From the NCBI GenBank assembly GCA_036518955.1, contig DATDMG010000303.1, forward strand, positions 1 through 10,442: DNA of 10,442 bases, written 5' to 3'. The notes under the pieces are model-generated. The model was not told the origin of the DNA. It was given only the letters and a program-made list of their open reading frames with translations, and searched no databases. Position numbers and translations under genes: made by a program. The first letter of the stretch is position 1; each line of letters begins with the position of its first letter. This DNA is from DATDMG01 sp036518955. GTDB lineage: Bacteria > Actinomycetota > Actinomycetes > Actinomycetales > Kineosporiaceae. Positions 1 through 6,152 of the stretch are shown piece by piece.

Positions 1-2086
1 CACCCGCTGCCGCCGGCCCCGCGCATGCCGGCTCGGCGCCCGCAGCCAGGGATCGGTCCGGCCCGGGGTGCGCCGCAGCGGCTCCCGGCAGCCGGTCGGG
101 CTCGACCACGGCGAACACGTCGTGCCCCGACTCGTCCAGCACCCCGCCGTCGGGACTGATCCACGCGTCGAGCAGCCCGCACCCCTCCAACGCCGCCTCG
201 ATCCCCGCCTGCAGCCGCGCAGGCAGACCAGGCACGAAGTCGGTGACGCGCCACAACGGAGCCCCGGGCCATCCGGTGCGGTCCGCGGTACGGGTGGCCG
301 GGGCAGCCGGCGGCAGGTCGACCGCGGACAGGCACTCCTCCAGCTGGGCGCGCACGGCGTCCCGTCGTTCAGCGGTGGAGGTCATCCGGGCCGACAGCGT
401 CGATGCCTCGTCAGCCAGCGTGGCGGCGCGGGCGTGCCTGGCCTCGGACACCAGGCGGGCGACCGCCGCGGCGGACCCTGCGCGGGCCAGCAGCTGCTCG
501 ACGTCCAGGCGCAGCTGCGTGCAGCCGGAGGCCCAGGCCTCCAGCTCACCCGTCAGCGCCGCGACGGCGGCCTGGTGCGCGGACTCGGACTCCTCGTGGG
601 CCTGCACGGCCTCGGCGTGCCGGGTCCTGACGCGCTCCCGCTCGGACTCCGCGCGCTCCCGGTCGGCGACCGCCTGGCGGTGCCGGGCCGCCGCACCGCG
701 CACCTCCTCGATCTGCCGGGATCGCTCGGAGACGGCCGCCTGCACCAGCGCCCGCGCGGCGAACGCGTCCAGGTGGGGGTCCGCGACGGGGACGGTCGAG
801 CCGAGGGACAGCCGCTCGGCGTGGCGGGCGAGCTCGTCGCGCGCCTGGTCGACGGCGCTCCCGGCCTCCCGGGCGACGTCCCGTTGCCGGTCCGCCGCGG
901 CGCCCGCCGCCGACGCGGCGGCGACGCGGCGGTCGGCGACCGAGGCCAGTTCGTCGGCCTGCCGCCGTGCCCGACCGCTCTGGCTGCGCAGCTGCACCAG
1001 GTGCTCGCCCCGACGGTAGGCCTCGCTCGCCGTGAGGCCGGTGATCCGCGCCTCGACCGCGAGCTGCTGCGCCAGCAACGTCTCGCGCAGCCGGGTCGCC
1101 GTTTCCAGCTCGGCGCTGACCTCCTGGTAGCTGTCCTGGCTGGTGCGCGCCTCGCGGGTCAGGCGGTCCATGGTGGACGTGGCGGCGATCAGCGCGGCCG
1201 ATCCCGCCCTCAGCACCCGCCGGGCGTAGGTGCGCGCGTGCGCGGCGACCTGCTCGGCGGCGGCCACCACGTCGTCCAGGTGGCGCAGCTCCTCGCGCCG
1301 GCGGTCCAGGCGCTCGAATCCCTCCGCGAGTTCCGCAACGTCCGCCTGGTCCAGGGCCGGCAGCGCCCGGGACAGCAGGGCCGACAACAGCCCGGGGTCC
1401 AGGCGTTGGGACAGCTTGGGGGTGCGCAGCTGCAGCAGGGCGGTGACCAGGGCGTCGAAGCGCTGCTCCCCGACCCCGGGGAACAGCGCGGTACGCAGCG
1501 TGAGCCGGTAGTCGCCCGGCCCGGCGTGCAGCGTGCCGTGGTCCCCGAGCGCCTCGGCCAGGGCGGCGCGCGTCAACGGCTGCCCCTGCTCGTTGACCAG
1601 GTGCAGCCCCTGCGGGACGCCGACGCGGCGCGTGGTGGTGAAGTAGTCCGCGCCGACACCTGTGGTGTGGGCGCTGGCCTGCAGCCGGGCCCCGCAGGTG
1701 AACCAGCGGTCGCCCTGCCCGAACTCCAGCCACACGTACCCGACGCGGGTCACCCCGGTGGCGCCTTCGCCCATGAGGTTCCAGTGCATGGTGCGGTCGG
1801 CCGTGCCGAACGTCGAGAGCCGGTTGGGGCGCAGGCTGGCGTCGAACAGGAACGGCAGCAGCACCTCCAGCGCCTTGGACTTGCCGGTGCCGTTCGGGCC
1901 CCGCAGCAGCAGCCGTCCGCGGTGAAAGGCGAAGACCTCGTCGTAGTAGCGCCAGACGTTGAGGATGCCGGCGCGCGTGGGCGCCCAGCGCTCCGTCCCC
2001 CGGTCGGGACGCCTGGCACCGGCCTCGGTGCGGCTGCCCGCCCGGTGACGGGCGTCCTGGTCGGCGACGCTCGGCGTGAGGGTCAC
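1..2086 (-). CDS. jetC: Wadjet type II SMC-like ATPase JetC (TIGR02680 family), 5' half only
   Basis: This is the N-terminal half of the SMC/MukB-like motor of a type II Wadjet system. In such systems JetC dimerises through coiled coils, binds JetA and JetB, extrudes DNA loops and presents small circular DNA to the JetD nuclease. The frame is open from GTG at 2086 to the left edge, about 695 codons; full-length members are roughly 1350 residues. An N-terminal ATPase lobe carries a clear Walker A, GPNGTGKS, at residues 63-70, preceded by the family-like stretch RAGILNVWRYYDEVF and followed by a TMHWNLMG segment near 99-106. The segment TPKLSQRLDPGLLSALLSR near 222-240 is also typical. Residues about 255-600 are Arg/Glu/Ala-rich and look like coiled coil. 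The signature motif, Walker B and the returning coil lie outside the window. The GTG start overlaps the jetB stop (GTGA) and has GGAGG 7 nt upstream. No in-frame stop was found. Family recognition is from memory, not a search. Confidence 0.92.
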   Translation of the reverse strand, partial: MTLTPSVADQDARHRAGSRTEAGARRPDRGTERWAPTRAGILNVWRYYDEVFAFHRGRLLLRGPNGTGKSKALEVLLPFLFDASLRPNRLSTFGTADRTMHWNLMGEGATGVTRVGYVWLEFGQGDRWFTCGARLQASAHTTGVGADYFTTTRRVGVPQGLHLVNEQGQPLTRAALAEALGDHGTLHAGPGDYRLTLRTALFPGVGEQRFDALVTALLQLRTPKLSQRLDPGLLSALLSRALPALDQADVAELAEGFERLDRRREELRHLDDVVAAAEQVAAHARTYARRVLRAGSAALIAATSTMDRLTREARTSQDSYQEVSAELETATRLRETLLAQQLAVEARITGLTASEAYRRGEHLVQLRSQSGRARRQADELASVADRRVAAASAAGAAADRQRDVAREAGSAVDQARDELARHAERLSLGSTVPVADPHLDAFAARALVQAAVSERSRQIEEVRGAAARHRQAVADRERAESERERVRTRHAEAVQAHEESESAHQAAVAALTGELEAWASGCTQLRLDVEQLLARAGSAAAVARLVSEARHARAATLADEASTLSARMTSTAERRDAVRAQLEECLSAVDLPPAAPATRTADRTGWPGAPLWRVTDFVPGLPARLQAGIEAALEGCGLLDAWISPDGGVLDESGHDVFAVVEPDRLPGAAAAHPGPDRSLAAGAEPACAGPAAAG

Positions 2087-3489
2087 GGCAGGACCTCCGT
2101 CGTCGGAGGGGGTGGCGCTGACTCGCCGAGGGAGCCGGTCGGGCCCGCGGCGGCAGCGTCGACGGAGACCGTGTACCGCATGGCCGCAGGCCGTGCGGTG
2201 ACCAGGTCGCCCTCGCGACGAGCCAGCCGGAACGACTCCAGGACCGCCGTCGCGTCCTCGGCGAGCCGGTGCGGGCCATCGTCCTCCCGGTACGCCTTTG
2301 CCCAGGACGGGAAGCGGGTCAGCGCCTCGGTCGCCACCAGGGTCAACTCGCCGACGCTCAGCGGCTGGCCGGCTGCGACGAGGGCGTCCAGCAGCAGGAG
2401 CGCTGCCACCTTGGCGGTGGAGCCACCGTCGGGGAAGACGGAGTCTGTTGCGATCTGGTCGGGGTCGACGAACATCAGGCCCTCGGCGCGCTCCTCCAGC
2501 ACGAACCCGCCCTGCGTCGCCGCGCGACGGATCAGCTGGCGGCCGGTGAGCGTGGCCGCGTACTCCCGCTGCTGGACGGTGAGGTCGTCCAGGTGCACGA
2601 CCGGCTCGTCCAGGAGCCGGCGCAGGATCGAGTGGCGCAGCCACAGCGTGCGCCGGACGTCCGCGACGGCCGGCGTCCAGGCCGCACCACCGCCGTGCCC
2701 GTCGGCGCTGCCGCCGTCCGCGGCGTCGAAGGGCGCGTGGCTGGCGCCGGGGCCGTCGACGGCGTCGGTGCCGCCATTCTCGGTGTCGTCGCGCCCGGCG
2801 TCGTCGCGCACGCCGTAGCGGCTCTCGCGGCCCAGTGCCGCCAGCAGTTCCTCGAACCGTTCGGGGATCTCGCCCGGGCCCACCTCCAGCGTCGACGGGC
2901 TGCGCGGCGAGGCCAGCAGACGAACCAGCAGCGTCGTGTTCACCCGGTAGAGCGCCTTGGCGGACTCCGCCTCCACGTAGGCGTCCGAGGAGCCGTCCAG
3001 CACCTCGAGCACCCCCAACTGCTCGAGCAGGACCAGAGCGTCGACGAAGGCCATCCGCTCAGGGCGCCTGCTGGTGTCGAACGAGGGCAGGGCCTCGTCC
3101 AGGGCGCACGCCTGCACGACCCGGTCGGCCAGCAGCCCGATCGTGGTGGCCGGGGTGTCCAGCAGCTCGGCCGCGACCACGCACAGCAGGGTGTAGCGGC
3201 GCCGGTCGAAGGGCGCGCGGCCCGAGCGCGCGCGGCGGGCGGGGCGGGACGCGTCGTGCACCGTGCCCACCTTGAGGAGCCGGGCATACCCCAACCTGGG
3301 CTCCACGGTCAGCGTCCACCCGCAGTGGTAGTCGAACCAGGCCCGCAGGGGCTGCTGCCGGCGGCGGACCAGGTCGAAGCCCTCGCCGTCCGCTGCCTGG
3401 GTGAGCAGAGGGGTCCGCAGCAGCAGCCGCACGCCTCGGGCGACCTCCTCCGCCTCGGCGACGGCGAGCTGGTTGTGCAGCGTGCTCAA
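2083..3489 (-). CDS. jetB: Wadjet type II subunit JetB (TIGR02678 family)
   Basis: This 468-residue protein matches the second subunit of type II Wadjet, the MukE-like partner that bridges the JetA kleisin and the JetC ATPase. Recognisable parts are an N-terminal helical region (residues 1-30), an Arg-rich segment with FDYHCGWTL near 52-60, a winged-helix-like stretch RRYTLLCVVAAELLD (97-111), and a second helical block from about 276 with LRHSILRRLLDEPVVHLDD. Residues 226-272 form an acidic Gly/Asp/Ala-rich linker of low complexity, and the C-terminal 20 residues are Pro/Ala-rich; these probably account for a length greater than I expect for the family. The start is TTG at 3489, overlapping the jetA stop as TTGA. 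No strong Shine-Dalgarno precedes it, so translation probably depends on coupling to jetA. The stop overlaps jetC. There is no enzymatic motif, consistent with a structural role. Confidence 0.9.
   Translation of the reverse strand: MSTLHNQLAVAEAEEVARGVRLLLRTPLLTQAADGEGFDLVRRRQQPLRAWFDYHCGWTLTVEPRLGYARLLKVGTVHDASRPARRARSGRAPFDRRRYTLLCVVAAELLDTPATTIGLLADRVVQACALDEALPSFDTSRRPERMAFVDALVLLEQLGVLEVLDGSSDAYVEAESAKALYRVNTTLLVRLLASPRSPSTLEVGPGEIPERFEELLAALGRESRYGVRDDAGRDDTENGGTDAVDGPGASHAPFDAADGGSADGHGGGAAWTPAVADVRRTLWLRHSILRRLLDEPVVHLDDLTVQQREYAATLTGRQLIRRAATQGGFVLEERAEGLMFVDPDQIATDSVFPDGGSTAKVAALLLLDALVAAGQPLSVGELTLVATEALTRFPSWAKAYREDDGPHRLAEDATAVLESFRLARREGDLVTARPAAMRYTVSVDAAAAGPTGSLGESAPPPPTTEVLP
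2094..2098 (-). promoter_or_regulatory. Ribosome binding site of jetC
   Basis: A consensus GGAGG lies 7 nt before the GTG at 2086, inside the last codons of jetB. It decides the jetC start and makes the GTGA overlap with the jetB stop credible as a re-initiation junction. Confidence 0.75.
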
Positions 3490-5105
3490 CCGGTCGCCTG
3501 CCGTTCGCGTCGGTGGTCGGCCGCCTGGTCCGACCGCTGGTGAACCGCCGGGTCGGCCGCTGGCCGGGCGGGCGGGCCGGCCGCGTGATCGGTGACGGTG
3601 CCGGGCGTGGCGATGCGCACGACGTAGTCGGGCGCCACCAGCTCGCCGCGGGGCGTGCGGATTCGCGCCGGCGGCCCACCCTGCGCAGCACCGAGCGTAA
3701 TCTCCGTCCGGCCGTCGGCGGCTACCGCCCGTCGATGACCGTAGGTGCCCACCGGGGCGGACAGGGCCCGGCCGAGCAGGTCCAACAGGTGCTCGAACGT
3801 CGCGTGGTCCAGCGCGCTGAACTGCGACAGGCGGACCGCGCCATCGGTGGCGAGGGACCGCCAGGCCCTGTCGATCTCGGCGCGTTCAGCGCGGGCGCGC
3901 TCGGCGCGTACCCGGCGCAGTTGCGTGACATCACGCACGCGCCCGGTGCGGCTGAACCGCTCGACGCGTCCGCTGCTGCGCAGCAGGGCCGACACGGGCA
4001 CCGGAGGTGCCTGCGACCAGGCGATCCCGGCGGGCACCAGCTCGGGGTCGGGATGGACCAGGTGGGCGTGACGGGCCGGCCCCAGCTCGAACGCCGCCGA
4101 CCACAGACGGTGGACGTCGACCTCAGTCGGTGCCTGCGAGAACCACCTTGCGAGTTCGCGTAGGTCGGCCGCCGCGCTGGAGGCCCTGCGACGGGACTCG
4201 TTGAGCCGATCCAGCGCCTGCAGCAGGGTGACGATCGCCCGGCGCGCCACCAGGTGCAGTTGCTCCGCGCGGGGCGGCTGCCCGTCCGAGGGCAGGAACC
4301 ACGCCCGCAGGCCCTCCCATCGCGCGCGGCGGTGCGCCAGCCACGCCGGGGCCGGGTCCTCGCCCCCGATCGAGGGCAGATCTGCGCCCGCCAACGCCCG
4401 GGCGTGCAGACGGTCCACCCCGATCCGCTCGACGGCCGCCACCGCCTCGGAGATCACGTGGACGCGCAGGTCCAAGTTGGTGAGGAACTCCTGCAGGTAG
4501 GCCACCGTCGCGGCCTTGACCTCCCGGAACGTCGCGTGGTCCGCCTCCTCGGCGCGCAGCAGCCGCTGTAACTGGGCATTGAACTGCGTCGTGTTGGTGC
4601 GCAGCGCGTCCAGATGCCCCTCCAGTTCCTGGAGCGCGGCGAAGACACGCCGGTCGTCCGCGCCGGCGCGGCCCAGCAGCGCGGCTAGCTCGGCGAGACG
4701 GTCGGCGACGGCGTCCAGCACCGCGGTCTGCAGCGCGCCGGTCGAGGCCAGGACGGCCGCCGCGTGCTGGACGCCGGCCAGGGCCGCCTCGCCGCGCTTG
4801 CTGAGCGAGTACTGCAGGTTGCTTCGCTCGTAGTCCTCCGCCGTCCGGTAGTTTCCGGCGTGGTTCTGCGTGACGTCGACCAGCCGCCACTCTCGCAGCG
4901 ACTTCAAGATCTCGAACAATGCCCCGTCGGGCAGCACCCCTGCCAGGCCGCGCTCGTCGAGGCGGGCGGCGATGTCGTCCAGCCCGAGCGTCGTCTCCAG
5001 CCGCTCGGCTGCCTCGCCGAACACCTCCAGCACCGCCGTGTAGACGGGCGCGCGGGCGCCCACAGTGAAAGAGAACAGGTCTACCGGCACGTGGATCCCC
5101 GCCAT
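3486..5105 (-). CDS. jetA: Wadjet type II kleisin-like subunit JetA (TIGR02677 family)
   Basis: This 539-residue protein matches the first subunit of type II Wadjet, the MukF/kleisin-like protein that links the heads of the JetC dimer. The N terminus (VPVDLFSFTV, then APVYTAVLEVFGEAAERL at 19-36) begins a winged-helix region to about residue 108 that ends in the typical NYRTAEDYERSNLQYSLSKR segment. A mostly helical middle follows (110-320), including an LRTNTTQFNAQLQRLL helix near 168-183. The C-terminal half ends with a short beta-rich domain around 465-500. The last 40 residues are Pro/Ala/His/Gln-rich and look disordered. The ATG at 5105 is chosen because the family similarity starts there and GGAGG lies 10 nt upstream. 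The frame stays open upstream to 5681, but that extension is unrelated and overlaps decayed DNA. It is the first gene of the coupled jetABC run. No antiphage or anti-plasmid activity can be read from sequence alone. Confidence 0.91.
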   Translation of the reverse strand: MAGIHVPVDLFSFTVGARAPVYTAVLEVFGEAAERLETTLGLDDIAARLDERGLAGVLPDGALFEILKSLREWRLVDVTQNHAGNYRTAEDYERSNLQYSLSKRGEAALAGVQHAAAVLASTGALQTAVLDAVADRLAELAALLGRAGADDRRVFAALQELEGHLDALRTNTTQFNAQLQRLLRAEEADHATFREVKAATVAYLQEFLTNLDLRVHVISEAVAAVERIGVDRLHARALAGADLPSIGGEDPAPAWLAHRRARWEGLRAWFLPSDGQPPRAEQLHLVARRAIVTLLQALDRLNESRRRASSAAADLRELARWFSQAPTEVDVHRLWSAAFELGPARHAHLVHPDPELVPAGIAWSQAPPVPVSALLRSSGRVERFSRTGRVRDVTQLRRVRAERARAERAEIDRAWRSLATDGAVRLSQFSALDHATFEHLLDLLGRALSAPVGTYGHRRAVAADGRTEITLGAAQGGPPARIRTPRGELVAPDYVVRIATPGTVTDHAAGPPARPAADPAVHQRSDQAADHRRERQATG

Positions 5106-5115
5106 GACCTGGGCA

Positions 5116-5120
5116 CCTCC
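5116..5120 (-). promoter_or_regulatory. Ribosome binding site of jetA
   Basis: GGAGG ending 10 nt before the ATG at 5105. This is the only strong site near the family-consistent N terminus and argues against the longer in-frame start at 5681. Confidence 0.7.
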
Positions 5121-5165
5121 CGTGGCTGGCAGCTGGCGGCCACCCCGGCGGCGGCCGTACGCCCA

Positions 5166-5183
5166 CGGTATCGGCCGGTACCG
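5166..5183. promoter_or_regulatory. Inverted repeat upstream of jetA, possible operator
   Basis: CGGTA and TACCG arms of 5 bp are separated by 8 bp, about 61-78 bp upstream of the jetA ATG, and include a CGGTACCG palindrome. The position would suit an operator or promoter element of the jet operon. No convincing -35/-10 pair with 16-18 bp spacing could be placed around it. In DNA this G+C-rich, such short dyads also arise by chance. Confidence 0.2.
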
Positions 5184-5199
5184 ACAAGGCGGCCCCGGC

Positions 5200-5468
5200 T
5201 CAAGCAGTCGCGCGTCCGTCGTCGCCGGCGAACCGGGAGTGGTCGATGTCGACTGGAGCGCTGGGCGAAGTGCTGGTCCGCGGCGGCGAAGGTCTGGCCC
5301 TGGGCGTGGGTGACGTTGGAACTGTGGTCGATGTGGGGTCAGGTTGGTCTCCTGGAGGTTGTCCGAGAAGTCCTGGCTGTTGGAGCCGACGGTGCAGAGG
5401 CCGGAGACGGCCCTGTCGCCGAAGATGTCGTTGCCGGAGGCGACGCCGACGGTGGAGTGGCCGAAGCC
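5200..5468 (-). pseudogene. Frame-split remnant of a Gly/Asn/Asp/His-rich protein
   Basis: Reading the minus strand, three consecutive stretches in three different frames look like one protein. Frame A (5468-5337) contains GVASGNDIFGDRAVSG and NSQDFSDNLQETNL. Frame B (5338-5261) continues with HIDHSSNVTHAQGQTFAAAD. Frame C (5259-5200) ends VDIDHSRFAGDDGRATA and a TGA. The polar motifs, rich in GDD, GND, DHS and NLQ, are unlike the Arg/Pro/Gly noise of wrong frames here. They resemble the Gly/Asp/Asn-rich C-terminal regions of some actinobacterial proteins, such as IniB-like ones; that resemblance is from memory and weak. No start codon or signal peptide could be assigned upstream of 5468. Two single-base shifts would join the frames. 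Decay or sequencing error are both possible. Frame A is by chance in register with jetA. Confidence 0.4.
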
Positions 5469-5592
5469 GATGCGCCGGCGCCACCCGAACCCGGGCCCGA
5501 ACCGGGCCTGCACGCCGCCGACCTGCGCATCCCCCTCGGCGACAGCCCCGTCCCCACCCGTCCCCACCCGTCCCGACCAGCCCCGCTCACCC

Positions 5593-5715
5593 GACCTGGG
5601 CCACATCAAGCTGTCCGTCGGCGAGCATCGTCGACTACACGCCCTCGCCCTGGCCAAGACCGCCGGACTGCTGACCGCCACAGCCGAGGCCTTCCACCTG
5701 CGCTGGTCCCGACGT
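5593..5715 (+). pseudogene. Possible C-terminal tail of a DDE-type transposase
   Basis: The plus frame here encodes DLGHIKLSVGEHRRLHALAL followed shortly by AFHLRWSRR. This is reminiscent of the C-terminal tail of transposases such as IS701-like ones, where a LxWSxWRRxHQ motif closes the protein. The match breaks off after WSRR, and no upstream transposase body with a DDE triad is present, so at best this is a scrap. It faces opposite to the IS1380-like scrap just downstream. It could also be a chance open stretch in high-G+C DNA, since the frame is open from 5344 to 6213. Confidence 0.28.
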
Positions 5716-5746
5716 GCTCCGGTCGGGGCCTGTGCGGGCCGGGTGG

Positions 5747-5895
5747 TCAGGCCGGGTGTGGTCGGCGGATCGCGGGTCGGCGGATCGCGGCCTGGAGAGC
5801 GTCGTGTAGCGCGGTCCAGGCCGCGGTTCCCAGGGCCAGCCTTCGGGCAGGTGCAGGGTCACGCGGCGGGCGGAGCGGGCGATCCGGGGGTACTC
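5747..5895 (-). pseudogene. Frameshifted C-terminal tail of an IS1380-like transposase
   Basis: One minus-strand frame reads EYPRIARSARRVTLHLPEGW then PWE (5895-5827). It resembles the end of IS1380-family transposases, where an Arg-rich helix leads to a VxLxLPxxWPWxxAW block. The continuation AAWTALHDALQAA appears in another frame (from 5824) and runs to a TGA at 5747, so the tail carries a frameshift right after WPWE. An in-frame TGA at 5901-5899 closes the frame upstream, and nothing of the catalytic core is visible. It is therefore a dead remnant. The 15-bp tandem duplication at 5761-5790 falls inside it and duplicates the peptide AIRRP. Family assignment is from remembered motif shape only. 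Confidence 0.42.
5761..5790. repeat. Perfect 15-bp tandem duplication
   Basis: GTCGGCGGATCGCGG occurs twice in a row with no mismatch and no spacer. It lies in the decayed transposase tail, so it is probably a replication-slippage product rather than a functional iteron. No third copy is adjacent. Confidence 0.9.
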
Positions 5896-6039
5896 ATCTC
5901 ACCCAAGGTCGGAGCCTGGAGCGCCCCAACCAGCACCCCGATCCTGGAATTCGTCCTGGCCAGCCACGGTGCCCACCTCGGCGCAGGGCACCGACGACAG
6001 TGTCTCAACCTCTGGAGACCGGCCCGCTGGCCGGGGGAT

Positions 6040-6063
6040 GGCACGGACGTATACGGACATGCC
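6040..6063. repeat. Imperfect 24-bp dyad centred on GTATAC
   Basis: The sequence has twofold symmetry at 9 of 12 pairs: outer arms GGCA/TGCC, inner core CGTATACG. It lies 90-113 bases beyond the stop of the deacetylase gene, in DNA without a supported gene. It lacks a T-run and a usable loop, so it is not a classical terminator. It could be a protein-binding site or a leftover of the insertion scar. Confidence 0.3.
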
Positions 6064-6152
6064 GGACCCCATGTCCCTCTGCATTCCAGAAGCCCGGACG
6101 TTGACAGAGGGCACCTGGCCAGCTGCCGCCTGACGAGACCGGGGTCGGGCTG

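Larger units (their letters stand above)
5106..6152. other. Intergenic scar between the jet operon and the polysaccharide genes
   Basis: About 1.05 kb separates the jetA start from the deacetylase stop. It holds the jetA leader, the frame-split remnant, two transposase-like tails on opposite strands, the 15-bp duplication and the 24-bp dyad. Several frames are open over long distances, but they give Arg/Pro/Gly-rich translations that change character repeatedly. From 5900 to 6152 I see nothing else that I can support, and no clear terminator for either flanking unit. Confidence 0.6.

Noticed and set aside
546..2279. 577-codon minus-strand open frame
   Set aside because: It is out of frame with jetC on the same strand and translates to Arg/Pro/Gly-rich noise. 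The jetC frame carries the Walker A motif and family segments.
68..2818. 916-codon plus-strand open frame
   Set aside because: It is antisense to jetC and jetB in codon register. Its translation is Gly/Arg/Gln/Pro-rich with no domain, which is typical of mirror frames in high-G+C genes.
6101..6106. Perfect TTGACA -35 hexamer on the plus strand
   Set aside because: No -10-like sequence lies 16-18 bp downstream and no plus-strand gene follows, so it is probably a chance match.
6115..6135. Dyad around GGCAGCTGGCCAGGTGCC as a terminator of the deacetylase unit
   Set aside because: It has a central mismatch, no proper loop and no T-run, so it cannot be supported as an intrinsic terminator.
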